This document shows positions 53,164-64,000 of a DNA stretch of 64,000 nucleotides, piece by piece. Origin of the DNA: Hawksworthiomyces lignivorus (lineage: Eukaryota; Ascomycota; Sordariomycetes; Ophiostomatales; Ophiostomataceae); NCBI GenBank assembly GCA_002917075.1, contig NTMA01000015.1, positions 248,001 to 312,000 of the forward strand, in the 5' to 3' direction. A model generated the notes under the pieces. The model did no database searches. It was given only the letters and a program-made list of their open reading frames with translations, and had not been told where the DNA came from. The number at the start of each line of letters is the position of its first letter. The first letter of the stretch is position 1. The translations under genes and the position numbers were made by a program.

Positions 53164-54606
53164 ATGCCATTGGTTCCAGAACCATTTCCAGTTGTTGTCA
53201 ATGGAGCGAACGCTCGGCTTTTTGGTTCTGCGCCTATCGCCAGGCAATGGGGTCGGTTTTGCCCGAATCTGAACATTCCGCAATACAGAGAGACTTTGAG
53301 CGAAGAAAAGAAACAAGAACTTGACAAAAGAACAAATATACTACGCAAACGAGCAATCATCAACCAGCTGCATGGTGCCTCCGAGTTCTGCTGGGAGGCG
53401 TGTGCTTGGCATGATGTCTTTGGTTTGATTTTGGGTGATGAAGGGCTCAGAATGTTGGTGCTGCCAAGGCTTTTTTTTTTTTTTTTTGATTCGTCCTATT
53501 GCAACTAACATAAACATTTAGGGACAAGCGGCCATACGAGTTTGTGGAAGAAGACGACAACGAGCAAGATACTTTCAAAATACGGATACCTGACGCAACA
53601 CTTGGTCTCAGGGCCTATGACAGTTACGATTTGATGCATGGCTATATATGCACGGTTACCAACTGCACAGAGGATCACACCAGCAAGGAACCGGACAAGC
53701 GGCTTTTCACCGAAGACCTGTGTTCTATGATGCGTGATCCTAGATGCGGTCTGATTGTCGACGGCGTGTGGGGGGAGGCTAATCTTGTCTTCCCGTTTGC
53801 TGTATATGAAGCAAAGAAACGAGCTGAAGATTACGAAGCAGCCAAGGCTCAAATCGACGATGCGTGTCGAACGTACCTGGCCATGCTAGATGATCTAGCT
53901 AGGAATCCAGATAATGTGGCCGAGTACCAGACGCAGGAGAGCTCCAAGTATCAACTCTTTGCATTTACGTCCTGCGGCCCCTTCTGGGAAGTCTTCATAG
54001 CGTCGAAGTTTATGGATAGTTGTGTACGTTGTAACTCTTAGACTTTTGCAGAAGCAACATTAACTCTTCTAACTCAACCCTGGTGCAGCTTGTGGAGTCG
54101 CTGTGGAAAGGCGACGTCAGAACATTTACCCCGGCATTCGACCTGATTTGCATAGTTGACCAGATTCACGATTATGCTTCTACTCGCCATCGCAACTTCG
54201 TAATGAAGCATCTGGAAGCATGGCACGCACGGCATCGCCGTCGAAAATCCTCCGAGTCACCTGGTATGGTTCCGTTGAGAAAAGTCTCTAAAACAAATAA
54301 AAAGAAAATACTAACAATTATCACTGTGGAGATGTAGACACTATTATGTCAAATTCAGATGAACACGACGGCTCAGCAACCGACGATCATCTTCCCACCA
54401 AAGCGTTTGTCAGTCACTTTGAAGATCAGCCCGAGTGGTTTCGTATCAAAGTGGACGCCAAGTTTTCCAAACAGGACAAAGCACATGCTACACGAGCACT
54501 CAATAGAGATCTTCGCACAGTGCAGAAAGACAAATCCAAGAGAACTGTTACGAACGAAGAAGCAAGTGACCCGCGTGAGCCTGAGGAAGAAGGCAAATCC
54601 TGGTAA
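53164..54606 (+). CDS. PD-(D/E)XK-nuclease-like fungal protein
   Basis: Four exons: 53164-53453, 53522-54023, 54089-54263 and 54338-54606; total 411 residues. The third intron has a consensus TACTAACAA branch site. A central block reads MRDPRCGLIVDGVWGEANLVFPFAVYEAKKR and is followed by a helix with FTSCGPFWEVFIA. The D...E-A-K arrangement (EAK near residue 190) resembles the active site of PD-(D/E)XK nucleases that fungi carry in many degenerate copies. Downstream helices end in a Lys/Arg-rich, disordered tail. Whether it cuts DNA is unknown. The intron-1 donor (GTTGGT) is weak, so that junction and the last exon are the least certain parts. Confidence 0.7.
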
Positions 54607-55530
54607 ACCGCTGGAAACGAAGCTAGTCCTGGGCCGTCCTCCTAAAGGAGATGCGCCCAAGAAAGCACCAACTAGAAAGAGTGACCAGCTAGCAAAGGTA
54701 AAGAAGAATTCAAAGGCGGATGTGTAGATATACAAAAGACACCAGATGCCGGCCTAAGCTAAGAAATGAATATCAAGATAGGAAAGCTAATCTTAAGATC
54801 TTTATAACCTCTGGAGAGATATGTCACGGTTAGGCTGACACTAAGAAGTCTGTAGAATATTTAAGCAATACAACGAATGTCAGATAATGGTGGGAGGATG
54901 GTGCGAAGATCGTAAGACCTGTGGGCTTCGATCCTACATTGGTCTAATAGCAATAATTACATTACATCCAGAATAAATGATCTCAGCCACTATAATTACA
55001 GCGCTCATACCGAGCGTGAATGCAGCATAGCGAGGAGAGTAGGCTCAGCATGCCTGAGTTAGTGGTTCTTGTTCAGGAGGTCCTGGCGCTGTGGCAGCTG
55101 ACCAGAAATAAAAATTAGCGTTGTCTAGCGCTCATGGTGGCCTAACAGCTGAGAAGCTGATAAGAAACAGGTGTTGCTCTTTGCACGGTTAGAAGTTACA
55201 TAAGCAAAATAACCTGAGCCGAAGACAAAGCTCTCGAGCAGCGATGCGAAAATTCAGCCTCGAGCAGTAAAATCAAACGAAATTGGCCAATCTACCACCA
55301 CGCTCTAAGTCTTCGAAGACGACCGTTTTATATACGAATTAAACTCTCTATTCACCAGCTACACGGCAATTCGGAAATTCACCAGACGGCAGCACTCCGT
55401 TTTTGTGCCAACCCTACCAACCGAAGCGCCTTCTCCAGTCATCGCTTGACTGTTTTTGCGAAGACCGAAACCGATCTCTGTCTGCATATCTACCTAGCTA
55501 CGACAACAGCCACTCGAGAGGAGGAATAGT
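54607..55530. other. Intergenic region
   Basis: About 920 bp with the 3' flank of the nuclease-like gene and the THO7 promoter and leader. The basic frame at 54359-54727 overlaps the last exon in another frame and is taken as a shadow. No gene was seen. Confidence 0.55.
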
Positions 55531-56721
55531 ATGGCGTCGTTCCAGCTTCTGGAGCCGAAGGAGGAGGAGGAGCTGTACAAGACGCGGCTGCTCAACGTGG
55601 AGGAGAAGCCGTTCAAGCGCATCACCAAGCGACTTGCCACGCTGAACCGCGTCGTGGCGGCGGGCGCGCGGCAGGCGCAGACGCCGCCGCCGGAGGCTGG
55701 GGGAGGGGGGGAAGCAGCAGCAGCAGGCAGGGCAGACGGCGCAGCGGCGGACGCGAGCGCGGCAGACGCAGCGGCAGACACGGCTGCGACGCTGGCGCAG
55801 CTGCGGGAGGACGTGACGCTGGACTTTGCGGCGTTTGACGCGAGCGTGGCGCGGCTGCAGTTTCTGGAGGCGGCCAACGCGCGGGAGCGTGCGCGGTACG
55901 CGGCGGACCGGGGCGCGATCCTGGACACGTGCCAGGCGGTGCGGGACAACATGGCGGTGCTGCGGGCGCAGCTGGAGCAGAGCCGGGCGGCGCTGGCGCA
56001 GCGCAAGGTGTTTGACGAGCTGGCCAACGCTATCACGTCGTCCAAGACGCTGCGGCCGCGGCCGGACCAGGAGGCCACCATCCGCAAGCTCGAGGACGAG
56101 TGCCGCCAGCTGCAGCGCGAGAGCGCCGCCTACGGCGAGACTTGGCGCGAGCGCCGCGAGCAGTTCGCCCGCATCATGGACGAGAGCATGCGCCTGCGCC
56201 GCCTCATCCGCGACGAGAAGGAGGAGGTCGAGCGCCGCGAGGGCATGGACGAGGAGGAGGCCGGCGCTGGCGGCCCAGGACCGGCAGGCAATGCTGGGCC
56301 CACCGGCAGCGCGGGCGCCGCGGGCGGCGGCGGGAGCACGCCGGTCTCTGGCGCAGCTGGTGCGGCCCCTGGTGCTGGTGGCGGTGATACTCCTACTGCC
56401 GCTGCCGCCACCGCTGCTGCTGCTGGTGGCGTGCCGGCTGTCGACGACGGAGGTGGCCTGCGGCCGGAGGCGGCCAGCGGCACCAGCTTCTTCTCGCGAG
56501 CGGCCAGCCGCGGCGCCTCGCCGAATCCCAACATGCAGGAGACGGACGACGTGGACATGGTGGAAGCAGGTGACGGGGCAGAGCCGGCCCAGCCAGGCAA
56601 TGCCGGCAGCTACGGTGCTACGCCGTCTGCAGCAGCCACACCGGCGGCTGACACACCACAAATTACAGCAGAGCAGACGCCTGCAGACGATGCAGGCACA
56701 GAGAAGATGGATACGACATGA
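55531..56721 (+). CDS. THO7: THO complex subunit 7
   Basis: Single exon, 396 residues. The N-terminus FQLLEPKEEEELYKTRLLNV, with KPFKRITKRLATL following, matches the Tho7/Mft1 family. About 200 residues of coiled coil follow (LAQLREDVTLDFAAFD; RKLEDECRQLQRES; MRLRRLIRDEKEEVE). The C-terminal 150 residues are low-complexity Ala/Gly/Pro/Thr and longer than in animal THOC7. THO couples transcription elongation to mRNP export with TREX in the nucleus. The gene is extremely GC-rich, giving long shadow frames on both strands. Confidence 0.87.
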   Translation: MASFQLLEPKEEEELYKTRLLNVEEKPFKRITKRLATLNRVVAAGARQAQTPPPEAGGGGEAAAAGRADGAAADASAADAAADTAATLAQLREDVTLDFAAFDASVARLQFLEAANARERARYAADRGAILDTCQAVRDNMAVLRAQLEQSRAALAQRKVFDELANAITSSKTLRPRPDQEATIRKLEDECRQLQRESAAYGETWRERREQFARIMDESMRLRRLIRDEKEEVERREGMDEEEAGAGGPGPAGNAGPTGSAGAAGGGGSTPVSGAAGAAPGAGGGDTPTAAAATAAAAGGVPAVDDGGGLRPEAASGTSFFSRAASRGASPNPNMQETDDVDMVEAGDGAEPAQPGNAGSYGATPSAAATPAADTPQITAEQTPADDAGTEKMDTT

Positions 56722-57033
56722 GCAAGGATTACTCCTGAGGAAGGAGTGGAGAACCGCAAGAGGCTTCTATGGAGTAATACAGCTTTTCTGACTCGTGTGC
56801 TCTGCAGTATCGCACAAGGTGGAGGAATTATCACGGTGAAATTCTCTGAGCTTTTGAGGGATTGACCTTAGCATAGCGTCTGGTTGGATATGGTACAAAA
56901 TGTAAAACTATAAATGCAACTTTTTTGATTCTTCGGCTATTACCCCATGGTATCTTTCGCTATTTTTGGCCCCCTTTTGTCTACTCACAACTGCTGCCGC
57001 TGCTTCTTGTTCCGTCTCCATGTCTAGCATCTC

Positions 57034-57539
57034 TTAATCTTCCTTGGCCACGGCCGCCTGTCCGGTGCGCAGGACGGCGCGGGCCTTCTCGAGCTCGTCG
57101 GCGGCTGTGGCGTCTGCACCGGTGCTCTCGCTCTCCTGGAGCGCGATCTGCTCCTCGAGGGTGGCGAGGGCGGCCTGGGTGCGCTGCTTGAGGGGTCCAA
57201 AGACGGCATTGGTCTCGTCGACGGCACGGGACTGCAGAGCAGAGGATATGTCAGGAAATATTCACATGGAGCGACCAAGAGAACTTTCAAGGGGGAAGGG
57301 AGTGAAGGCTGCCGCTGTCGCAGAGAACAGAACAAAGAAATACACACCTCCTGCTTCAGGACGAACTCAGCGTTGGGGTCGAGGTCCGTAGGCGGGTCAG
57401 CCGTCTTGGAGGCGGCAATCTCGGCGGCCAGGCGGCGGACGCGCTCCTCCTGCTTCCTGAGCTCGGCCCGGTAGTAGACCTCTTCCTTGACGAGGCGCTC
57501 GACGGCCTTGGTGGCGATGGCGAGTGGGGAGGGGGCCAT
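57034..57539 (-). CDS. TBCA: Tubulin-binding cofactor A
   Basis: Exons 57348-57539 and 57034-57231 (116-nt intron, GTGTGT...CTGCAG) give 129 residues. The protein is a three-helix bundle: APSPLAIATKAVERLVKEE, YYRAELRKQEERVRRL and RAVDETNAVFGPLKQRT are characteristic of TBCA/Rbl2. It captures beta-tubulin released from chaperonin and passes it into the heterodimer assembly pathway in the cytosol. Length and splicing are normal for ascomycetes. It lies tail-to-tail with THO7. Confidence 0.94.
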
Positions 57540-58756
57540 GGCTCTGATTTTTTGAGAGAGAAGGGGAGCACAAACAAGAAAAAAGAGAAAGATGAGGCTT
57601 TGATTGGCGCAAGATCGGAAACAAAGCAAGGCGACGAGCAAGATATTCAGGGGAAAGGGGAGAGGGCTGTCCGTTTATGATTTGTTAGTACTTGAAGACA
57701 ATACTGCCGCCTAGTGGGGGGTGGGGTGAATATGCGATTTTAGAGCCTCTCGGCCCTTGGCGCGCTGCGAGCGGTCGATGACGCGCATTTTCGAGAGGCA
57801 CAAAGGTATCATGAATAAAATCACGTGTGTTCAACGACACATCAACAACAAAGTAGAAACAAAAGGGAGACGCAAGACGTTATTCTAATAGACATGTTTT
57901 ATTTCTTTTTACTCTTGTGTCTCTTTTTATTCGGGACACAAAGGTAGAAGCTACAGTAAAGCTAGCAGAGGCAAAGAGCAAAATCCAAATCCAAAGCCCA
58001 GATACACAGAAGACCACTAAACCACCTCGACATAACAAGAGACCAGGAGACAACAAAGTTTGATACAAGAGAAAAAGTAAAAAAAAGGGTTATTCAGACC
58101 TGATAGGTATGTTCGAGCCAGAACTGCAGAAGAATCTCAAGCACCAGAAGGCTGAAGGGAGAGCGATCTCTCGATACCATATCTCCATGAGCCAGCCATG
58201 CCTGTCGCAAGTGCATTCTTCTTTATCGTGTTCCAAGCCGTCTGTCCTGTCGAATACCCCCAAGAAAACATAACCAGAAGATGCGTTCCAAAATGGTCCG
58301 CTCAGAAGACCAAAAAAAGAAGAGATCTGGTATCAATGTCCCGCCCCCTTCCCTTTCGTTGGCCTTGCCGCGCACTCATAAGACGCCAAAAACGCCTCTT
58401 TTTTCCATCACTGCTGACAACAAGGAAAATGAATAAAGAAAAAGGAGAAAACAAAAAGCACAAGACGATGCCCCTACCCAAAAAATGAAGATTAAGAAGA
58501 AGGAAACAATTATACATGCCGAGTCGTATCAAACCGCATCTACTGCAGCCACCATTCCGCCGCCGTCGCCGTCGCCGCCGCCGCCACCACCGCTGCCGGT
58601 ATACATAATGATATAAAAGGTGTTCGTGCGTGTATGTATGTGTGTTGTGTTCGAGTTTGTATGGAGAATAATAGATGTCGAGAGAGCTGGTAAGGAAAGA
58701 GAAGAAGGACGAAGCGTGTTGGATCAAGAAAAGATACTGCAGCAAGTTCTACAAGA
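57540..58756. other. Intergenic region
   Basis: 1.2 kb with the TBCA promoter and the SCC1 3' flank. A GCC/GTC-rich trinucleotide tract lies at about 58556-58598. Small ORFs here have no motif. Confidence 0.55.
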
Positions 58757-60744
58757 CTATGCGGCAACAGGGATCTGTGCTGAGCCGGTGTTCATGGCGG
58801 CGCTGCTGCCGCTGCCGCTCTCGCCTTGCTCGTCGGCCTGACCGCTGGCATCGCGCTCGGCCCAGGCGCCCCACAGGCCGCGCTTGCTCTGAAGCTTGAT
58901 GGTGCCGCCCAGGGTCTCGCTGGCCTGCTCGATCTTGATGGCGTCCTTGGTGGCCAGCACCAGGCACTCGAAGAACATGCGCGTCGCGTCCGCCTTGGTG
59001 GCGCGGCCCTCGGGCAGCACCTGCTGGAACACGGCGGACGACTTCTTGCGCTTGTCGGCGTCGTCTGCGGCCTCCTTGCCGAAGATGTCGCGCAGGATGT
59101 GCACGGCGTGCTTGGTGCCCAGGGACACGGGTGGCCCGGAGGCAGACACGGCCGCCGCCGCAGCGTGGTGGCTGGCCTCGTGGGCGGCGCCGCCCAGGGT
59201 CACATCGTCGTCGTCGTCGAAGCCGACACCCGGGATCTCCAGAATGGTGCCGTCTATCGCCACGGACTGGTCGCCGCCGGCACCAGCGCCGAAGCCAAAG
59301 TGGTCGTCATCGTCGCCCAGGTCTAGGCGCGGCGACTTGGAGTGCAGCGGGTCCTGGTCGCTGTCCATGTCGGCAATGCCGCTGTCGCGCTTCCGCTTGA
59401 GGTCGCTGCTGCTGACGGCGGGCCCGTGGATGGCCTCGTACGACAGCAAGCCCCGCAGCTCGGGCGCCCAGGTGGAGCTGCGGCCACCTAGCATGATGCT
59501 CTGGACGAAGCCGTTGGACTTGCGCATCTCCATCAGCGCCAGGATGTAGGGGTCACGCGGCAGGAACGACTGCGGCTTGAGGATGTTGTCACGGTTGGTC
59601 TGCTGCTCGCGGATGACGTTGGCCGCCAGCATGGTCTCGGCGTCGGACTCGAGCACCTTCATCTTCTTGATCCGCTGAGGCGCGCGCCGCGCCACCTGCT
59701 GGCCGTGCCCATCCTGGCCGTCGCCGGCGTCGTACATGTCGAGGCCGTTGTGGCGCGAGAACTCTAGCTCGCCCTGGCGCACGTCGTCGTCGTCGACATC
59801 CGACAGGGGCGACTCGGAGATGCGTGCGCGCGACATGTCGGTGAGGCCGCCCGGCAGCATCGACGGCTCGCCCAGGTTGAACTGCAGGCCGTCGTCCTCC
59901 ATGCGGATGTCGCCGTCGTCGCCGGCGATGCGCACGCCGTCGGCAAAGGTGCTGTCGGCGGCAAACCCATCCTTGCCGCGGGGCTCCAGGTCGTCAAACA
60001 TGTCGTCCTCGTAGGGCAGGGCCGACGGCGCGTCTCGGCCCATTTCGATGCTGGTGTCGACGCCGGGCACGTTCAGGTCCATGCCCCAGTCGAGATCAAG
60101 CTCCAGGTCGTCCTTGGCGGCAATGGCGAGATCGTCGTCCTTGTTGAAGACGTCCTCGAGGAACTGGCTGTTGTTGAAATCCTCTTGGAGGTTGATGTCG
60201 CGGTTGTTGGCGCGGCCGCCGCGGCGGTTGGTCGAGCCGGGCGTGGCGGTGACCTCGTCCATCTGCGAGAGGAAGAACTCTGGGTCGGGCCGGGGCAGCA
60301 GGTCGAGGTTATCGTACGGCGTGATGCGGTCCGGAAGCAAGAGCGACTCGCGGTTTGAGCTTTGCTGGTTGGCGGGCAGATCATTATTGCCGCTCGACCG
60401 AAAAGCCTGCAAGCAAGCACGCGCGTTAGTTGTGGTCCAGTGGTGAACCGAGCCAAGAAAGCGACGAGAAGAAAACGTACCATTTTGATTTTCATTAATG
60501 CCTCGTTACAGTCATCTAATAAGTAACGGGCTTTGCGGCTGTAGATACGCACGACACCGAGCAGCAGCTGACCGCTCAACCGCAGAGCCATGGGGGCCTG
60601 GCTGGGGGTGATGATAGCCTCGACGCTGTCCTGTAGATTGGACTGCAGAATGTGCGTCTTGGAGAGCTTGCGCTCGATGTTGGCCGACAGCCAGACGCGG
60701 GCCAGAGGCCCGGTCTTGGAGAGGAGCGTCTCCGAATAGAACAT
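58757..60744 (-). CDS. SCC1: Cohesin alpha-kleisin Scc1/Rad21
   Basis: Exons 60481-60744 and 58757-60406 (74-nt intron) give 637 residues. The N-terminal kleisin domain ([20 protein letters not shown], then [24 protein letters not shown]) binds Smc3. The C-terminal winged helix ([20 protein letters not shown], then [14 protein letters not shown]) binds Smc1. The acidic middle carries regulatory and separase-cleavage segments; exact sites cannot be assigned safely. The mitotic form is favoured over Rec8 by this N-terminus. The protein closes the cohesin ring around sister chromatids. Both ends are intact. Confidence 0.95.
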
Positions 60745-63648
60745 TGTGCGTGCTGGTCACGGCGGGCCTGTTTTCCGGACGAGGAAGACGAGCGCTTTGC
60801 CGGACAACGGTGAAGGTGTAGAGACGTGGCGATGCAAGCAATGCAGGGTGATGCAGGCGACGCTGGAGGCGAGAATGAAGGGCACGCGTAGATGTTAACC
60901 AATCTAGCGAGAGAGAAGATGGGACTGTGCACAATGGGGAAATGCAGATGTCCGTTGTTGAGATGTTTGATTTGGTTGAAGATCTGGGGGGGTTATTTTG
61001 ATGTGTGGTGGCGGGTTGTGAGTGGAGTGAGGGAAAAGGGAAGAGGAAAGGTAAACAACCCAGGCGCGTATTTTAGGAGAGGCGGAGAGTGAGTGAGTGA
61101 GTGGATCAATGGCGCGCGTTGGGGGTGACGGAGCCCGAAGGGAGACAAGAAAAAACACAGGCCAAAATGCGCCGAAAAAGAGCGACGGATGATGGGGACA
61201 AAAAAAGCGAAAGAAACTCGATCGCAAAAGAGCGAAGATGTTTCTCTCACTCTCTCATGCGAGTTTGCTGGGCAATTCGAGAGGTATCGCGGGTTTGACG
61301 CCAGAAAGGGTGAAGGGTGTTGTAGGGGGGAAGAAAAAGAATTAAAATAAAATAGGAAAAACAAAAAGAAAATAGCAACTGACGACACCTAATGGAGTTT
61401 CTGGTTAGGAAAGAGAAGAGGTGGAAGGAGCGAGGAAGGCGAGAAGGGAGAGAGGGGGGGGAGTGGCTCCTTGCCAGGTATGGGAAAGAGCGGTCGTTTG
61501 GTTGCTTCCCTAGCTGGTTGTCCAGTCACAGCGCGGTCTAAACCACAAACAACCTGTACCCGTGCGTATTCGTAGGCACGGTGACTAAAACCCCATCGAG
61601 CCCATGTGAAATTAATCAGGTGGCTGGGAAATGTCCATCTCTCCCCAATCCCCAGCCACATTCCTTTTCATCCGGATAGGTCAGACAGGGTCGGTCTCGT
61701 CAAACACGTGAGGGAAGTCTGGCATGGGGTGACTAAGCGTCAGATGTTGATGGCCCCGTTATTGTCAATATGTTTTAGTGGGATATTTGATTTTTGCATA
61801 TTGGAATATTCGTATATGTACTTAAACGGTTAAGCTTAATTGCGCCCACACGCGCATTGCCTGCTGCTTCGCGACGGGCAAAGTATTAATTAATAGGGAG
61901 GTGATACTTGCACTCTTAGGGTGCGTATTGCAATCCAAGTTCGTATTAGTCTTGGCGAAACACGCTCTCTCAAAAACTGCAGATATGTACTTGTTAGATA
62001 AGTTGATTGGTTTGAGATACATCGAAATCATATCACACCATGCACCTCCTGTTTGGATGGGTTTGGCTTCCACGAGCGTTCCTGTCGGGCTGCATACATA
62101 CTTCCTCCATACATACATGCACATATACTTCCGTGCTTCGTACTTGTGTGCAGTAAATACGAGAGAGTCGTCCACTGTAGAGGGAAGCGATAGACACGCC
62201 GCGAAATTCTGGGCTCCCAAAGCAGACTAGCGTGTCAATTTCTATTTGGCACTTCGCACACTTCTAGCAGGCGTAAGCTTAGGGGGGCAGCTTCCAAGGC
62301 CTGCTATGCTTAATCCAATAGCTTGCACTACGACGCCGTTCTGGCTACCCATCGCTAAAAACCCCATAATCTGCTGCGGTGGATACGAGTACTTACTCCA
62401 ACTCCTTCTAGACGGTCGGCGGCGATGGGCGATGCAGCAGCCCCTGCATGCCGCCCGCCGTGGGAAGCTCTTAGAGTTCGTAACTAGTACTCCTTTCGCT
62501 GCAGTGCTAAGCAGTGCTTATTACGGAGTACTATCTGTGCCCAATGGCCTGGCCTGGCCTTGTCTGTCTGGTCTGCAGGTCTGTGATCAGTATGTAAGTA
62601 CATACGCGTACACGTATGGAGCATTAATATTACTCTGTACTCCGTATTTTCCTTTCCTTTCCTACTCTACCGGGACGCCGGGTGAACCAAGAAAAGCTGG
62701 GCAGGTGCGACTACAGGAAACACACTATTCTCCCACAGTTTTACTGGTAGTACATGTAGTACCTGCCCCGGCAGGTCTGGCACATCTGTTTCCTGGCTTG
62801 CTCCTTCCGTTCCGCGCGGAATGCAGGGTTTTTTTTTTTAGGGCCACCCTCTTCTATCTATATGTACTCTGTAACTACATAATATTCCTCTATACCTGCA
62901 TCGTCAGCCGTTTCGAGAAGGAGAACTCTCCCTTTGTCTCGTTTCTCACTCTTTAAAGCCTCATCTTCATGACTCGCATCTGTGCGTATATGCGTAGCCT
63001 TGCAAACCCGGCTGCATTGCTTGCTTCTCCCTCTCTCCCTTGCGTTGTGCTTTTTGCTAGGGTCTGGTTCAGATTGACAATTCCTTTTTTGAACGCTATC
63101 CACCCCCCCTTTTGCTCTTCTACTCCATACTCTTTTGTGCTGGTGTGGAACCCTCCACTAGCGACGAATTAAGTCCACGTCAACGCTTCTCACTACTACA
63201 ACGACTCCGTGCAGTCTACACGTAACGCTTCTCTCTATTATCCCCTTTTCATCTCTCAGTTCCTTTCTTCAATCGTTTTTTTCTTCTTCCAAAACCACAA
63301 CCTCGCCCAACTTTCTTTCACCTCTCCTATCTCCAACTACCAATTGCCGATTCTCCAGATCGGCATTCCAGAAATCTCACTTAGATCGCGGTTCCCCTTT
63401 CGCGTTTCCCACCTGGAATGTTTTCCCTGGATCGTGTCTAACAAGCGCGGCGTCTTTCCTTGTAAGCCCCATCTCCACGGATCTGCACTGCTGCTAGATC
63501 TTCGTTTCTTGATAGCTCGCTCTTCTTTCCTCTCTCTGCTAATGCTATCTCTTCTCTGGATTTTATCAGACGGTGTACCTTCTTTCGCAAAAGCGCTCGG
63601 GCTGATGACGGCTGTCCCTGGCTCGCTCAATTTCTCTACGTTGTCGAC
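60745..63648. other. Long 2.9-kb divergent intergenic region between SCC1 and PMR1
   Basis: No supported gene lies in this region. It includes C/T-rich leader-like DNA, several short ORFs without motifs (61101-61298; 62246-62956) and the palindrome-type motifs ACGGAGTAC (62523-62531) and GTACTCCGT (62638-62646) in opposite orientation. The last 400 bp are the PMR1 leader. Its length suggests long 5' UTRs or an unannotated noncoding transcript. Confidence 0.5.
63462..63569 (+). promoter_or_regulatory. Possible 5'-leader intron of PMR1
   Basis: GTAAGC at 63462, a TGCTAAT branch-like site and TTATCAG at the end fit a 108-nt intron. It lies 80 bp before the PMR1 ATG in a C/T-rich leader. No coding exon upstream was found to need it, so it is inferred from splice motifs alone. 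Confidence 0.4.
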
Positions 63649-63688
63649 ATGGACCGTCACTCTGGCGGTGCCAGCGAACACCCCATGA
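63605..63688 (+). promoter_or_regulatory. uORF overlapping the PMR1 start
   Basis: ATG at 63605 opens a 27-codon frame ending 40 bp inside PMR1, in another frame. If retained in the mRNA it would lower initiation at the main ATG. Confidence 0.45.
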
Positions 63689-64000
63689 TTCCCCTGTACA
63701 ATGATAGAAGCGACATCCCAAGAGTCTCCACACCACAGACCGGCAGCTGCCTCGACGACTACCAAGGGCGACGCTCGCGGCCGTCCAACCATGTCCGCAC
63801 AACGTCGGCGCAGAGCAGGAGCGTCGCCGAGGAGTACTCGTTCATGACACCAGCCGAAACCGCCTCTCGCCTGCAGACCTCCCTCACCCACGGCCTGACC
63901 CCAGCCGAGGGCCTCGCCCGCCTACGCGATGGCGCAAACGAGATCCCCCACGATCCCCCAGAACCCCTCTGGCTGCGGTTCCTTGGCCAGTTTAAGGAGC
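63649..64000 (+). CDS. PMR1: P-type Ca2+/Mn2+-ATPase PMR1, N-terminus only
   Basis: ATG at 63649 opens a frame that runs off the window after 117 codons. The first 65 residues are polar and Ser/Arg-rich. The conserved cation-transporter N-domain follows: [28 protein letters not shown], then NEIP and [15 protein letters not shown], ending just before the first membrane helix. This matches Golgi secretory-pathway Ca2+/Mn2+ pumps of ascomycetes; the catalytic DKTGT lies outside. It supplies calcium and manganese to the Golgi for glycosylation and sorting. Confidence 0.9.
   Translation, partial: MDRHSGGASEHPMIPLYNDRSDIPRVSTPQTGSCLDDYQGRRSRPSNHVRTTSAQSRSVAEEYSFMTPAETASRLQTSLTHGLTPAEGLARLRDGANEIPHDPPEPLWLRFLGQFKE

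Noticed and set aside
54359..54727. Basic ORF overlapping the last exon of the nuclease-like gene
   Set aside because: The spliced frame from 54338 continues the upstream protein through a consensus branch site; the other frame does not.
55498..56661. Minus-strand ORF of 387 codons opposite THO7
   Set aside because: Antisense shadow; Arg/Ala/Leu-rich, with no ATG-led domain.
62515..62650. ACGGAGTAC/GTACTCCGT as transposon ends
   Set aside because: The motif is frequent in fungal DNA and no element or target duplication was found between the copies.
63337..63891. Minus-strand ORF of 184 codons opposite PMR1
   Set aside because: Shadow of the PMR1 5' coding region; the plus frame matches the ATPase N-domain.
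1..64000. CRISPR arrays, rRNA genes and bacterial-type operons
   Set aside because: None seen; the sequence is eukaryotic with spliceosomal introns.

Overview
The window is nuclear DNA of a filamentous ascomycete. Its genes carry short spliceosomal introns of about 47-170 nt with GT...AG ends, and its families are fungus-specific (Zn2Cys6 factor, HET, 2EXR, DUF1996, ankyrin NLR). The conserved genes (PHB2, RUB1, ELA1, THO7, TBCA, SCC1, PMR1) look like a Sordariomycete, probably Hypocreales; that placement is inference. Gene density is about one per 2.5 kb. GC-rich core genes alternate with AT-rich intergenic DNA that holds gene relics and decayed repeats.

Layout. 1-4.8 kb: a NOD-like receptor (hydrolase tail, NACHT, ankyrin-like repeats), cut by the window edge. 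6.5-8.6 kb: a broken coiled-coil ORF and an F-box gene. 9.6-10.7 kb: prohibitin-2. 11.7-16.7 kb: a HET-domain gene head-to-head with a NYN nuclease/zinc-finger gene. 18-19 kb: a membrane-protein gene with a reading-frame break, then a 12-bp minisatellite. 20.1-22.8 kb: NEDD8/RUB1 tail-to-tail with Elongin A. 24-30.6 kb: a 2EXR protein, a charged orphan protein and an FHA-like protein kinase. 30.6-36.8 kb: AT-rich DNA with a DUF1996 secreted protein, a GFA-domain protein, two gene relics and LTR-like sequence. 36.8-38.7 kb: an ABC half-transporter. 39.1-41.2 kb: a ten-exon MFS anion/cation symporter. 42.4-51.7 kb: a likely small-molecule or sugar-use group (sugar porter, ribokinase, D-2-hydroxyacid dehydrogenase, Zn2Cys6 regulator, cyclase-family hydrolase). 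51.7-54.6 kb: a hAT transposase fragment and a PD-(D/E)XK-like gene. 55.5-64 kb: core genes THO7, TBCA, SCC1/RAD21 and the start of PMR1.

How genes may work together. The sugar porter and ribokinase diverge from one 654-bp promoter, with a dehydrogenase and a Zn2Cys6 regulator next door; this reads as import, phosphorylation, oxidation and control of a carbon source. RUB1 modifies cullins and Elongin A is the substrate-side subunit of a cullin-based ligase, so that convergent pair is functionally linked. The NLR, HET/NYN pair, F-box, 2EXR and nuclease-like genes form an accessory repertoire typical of fungal non-self recognition. The HET-NYN pair is the best candidate here for an undescribed two-gene system, but that is inference from layout.

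Exon borders were worked out by hand from reading-frame continuity, GT/AG sites and family motifs. No alignment or search was run.
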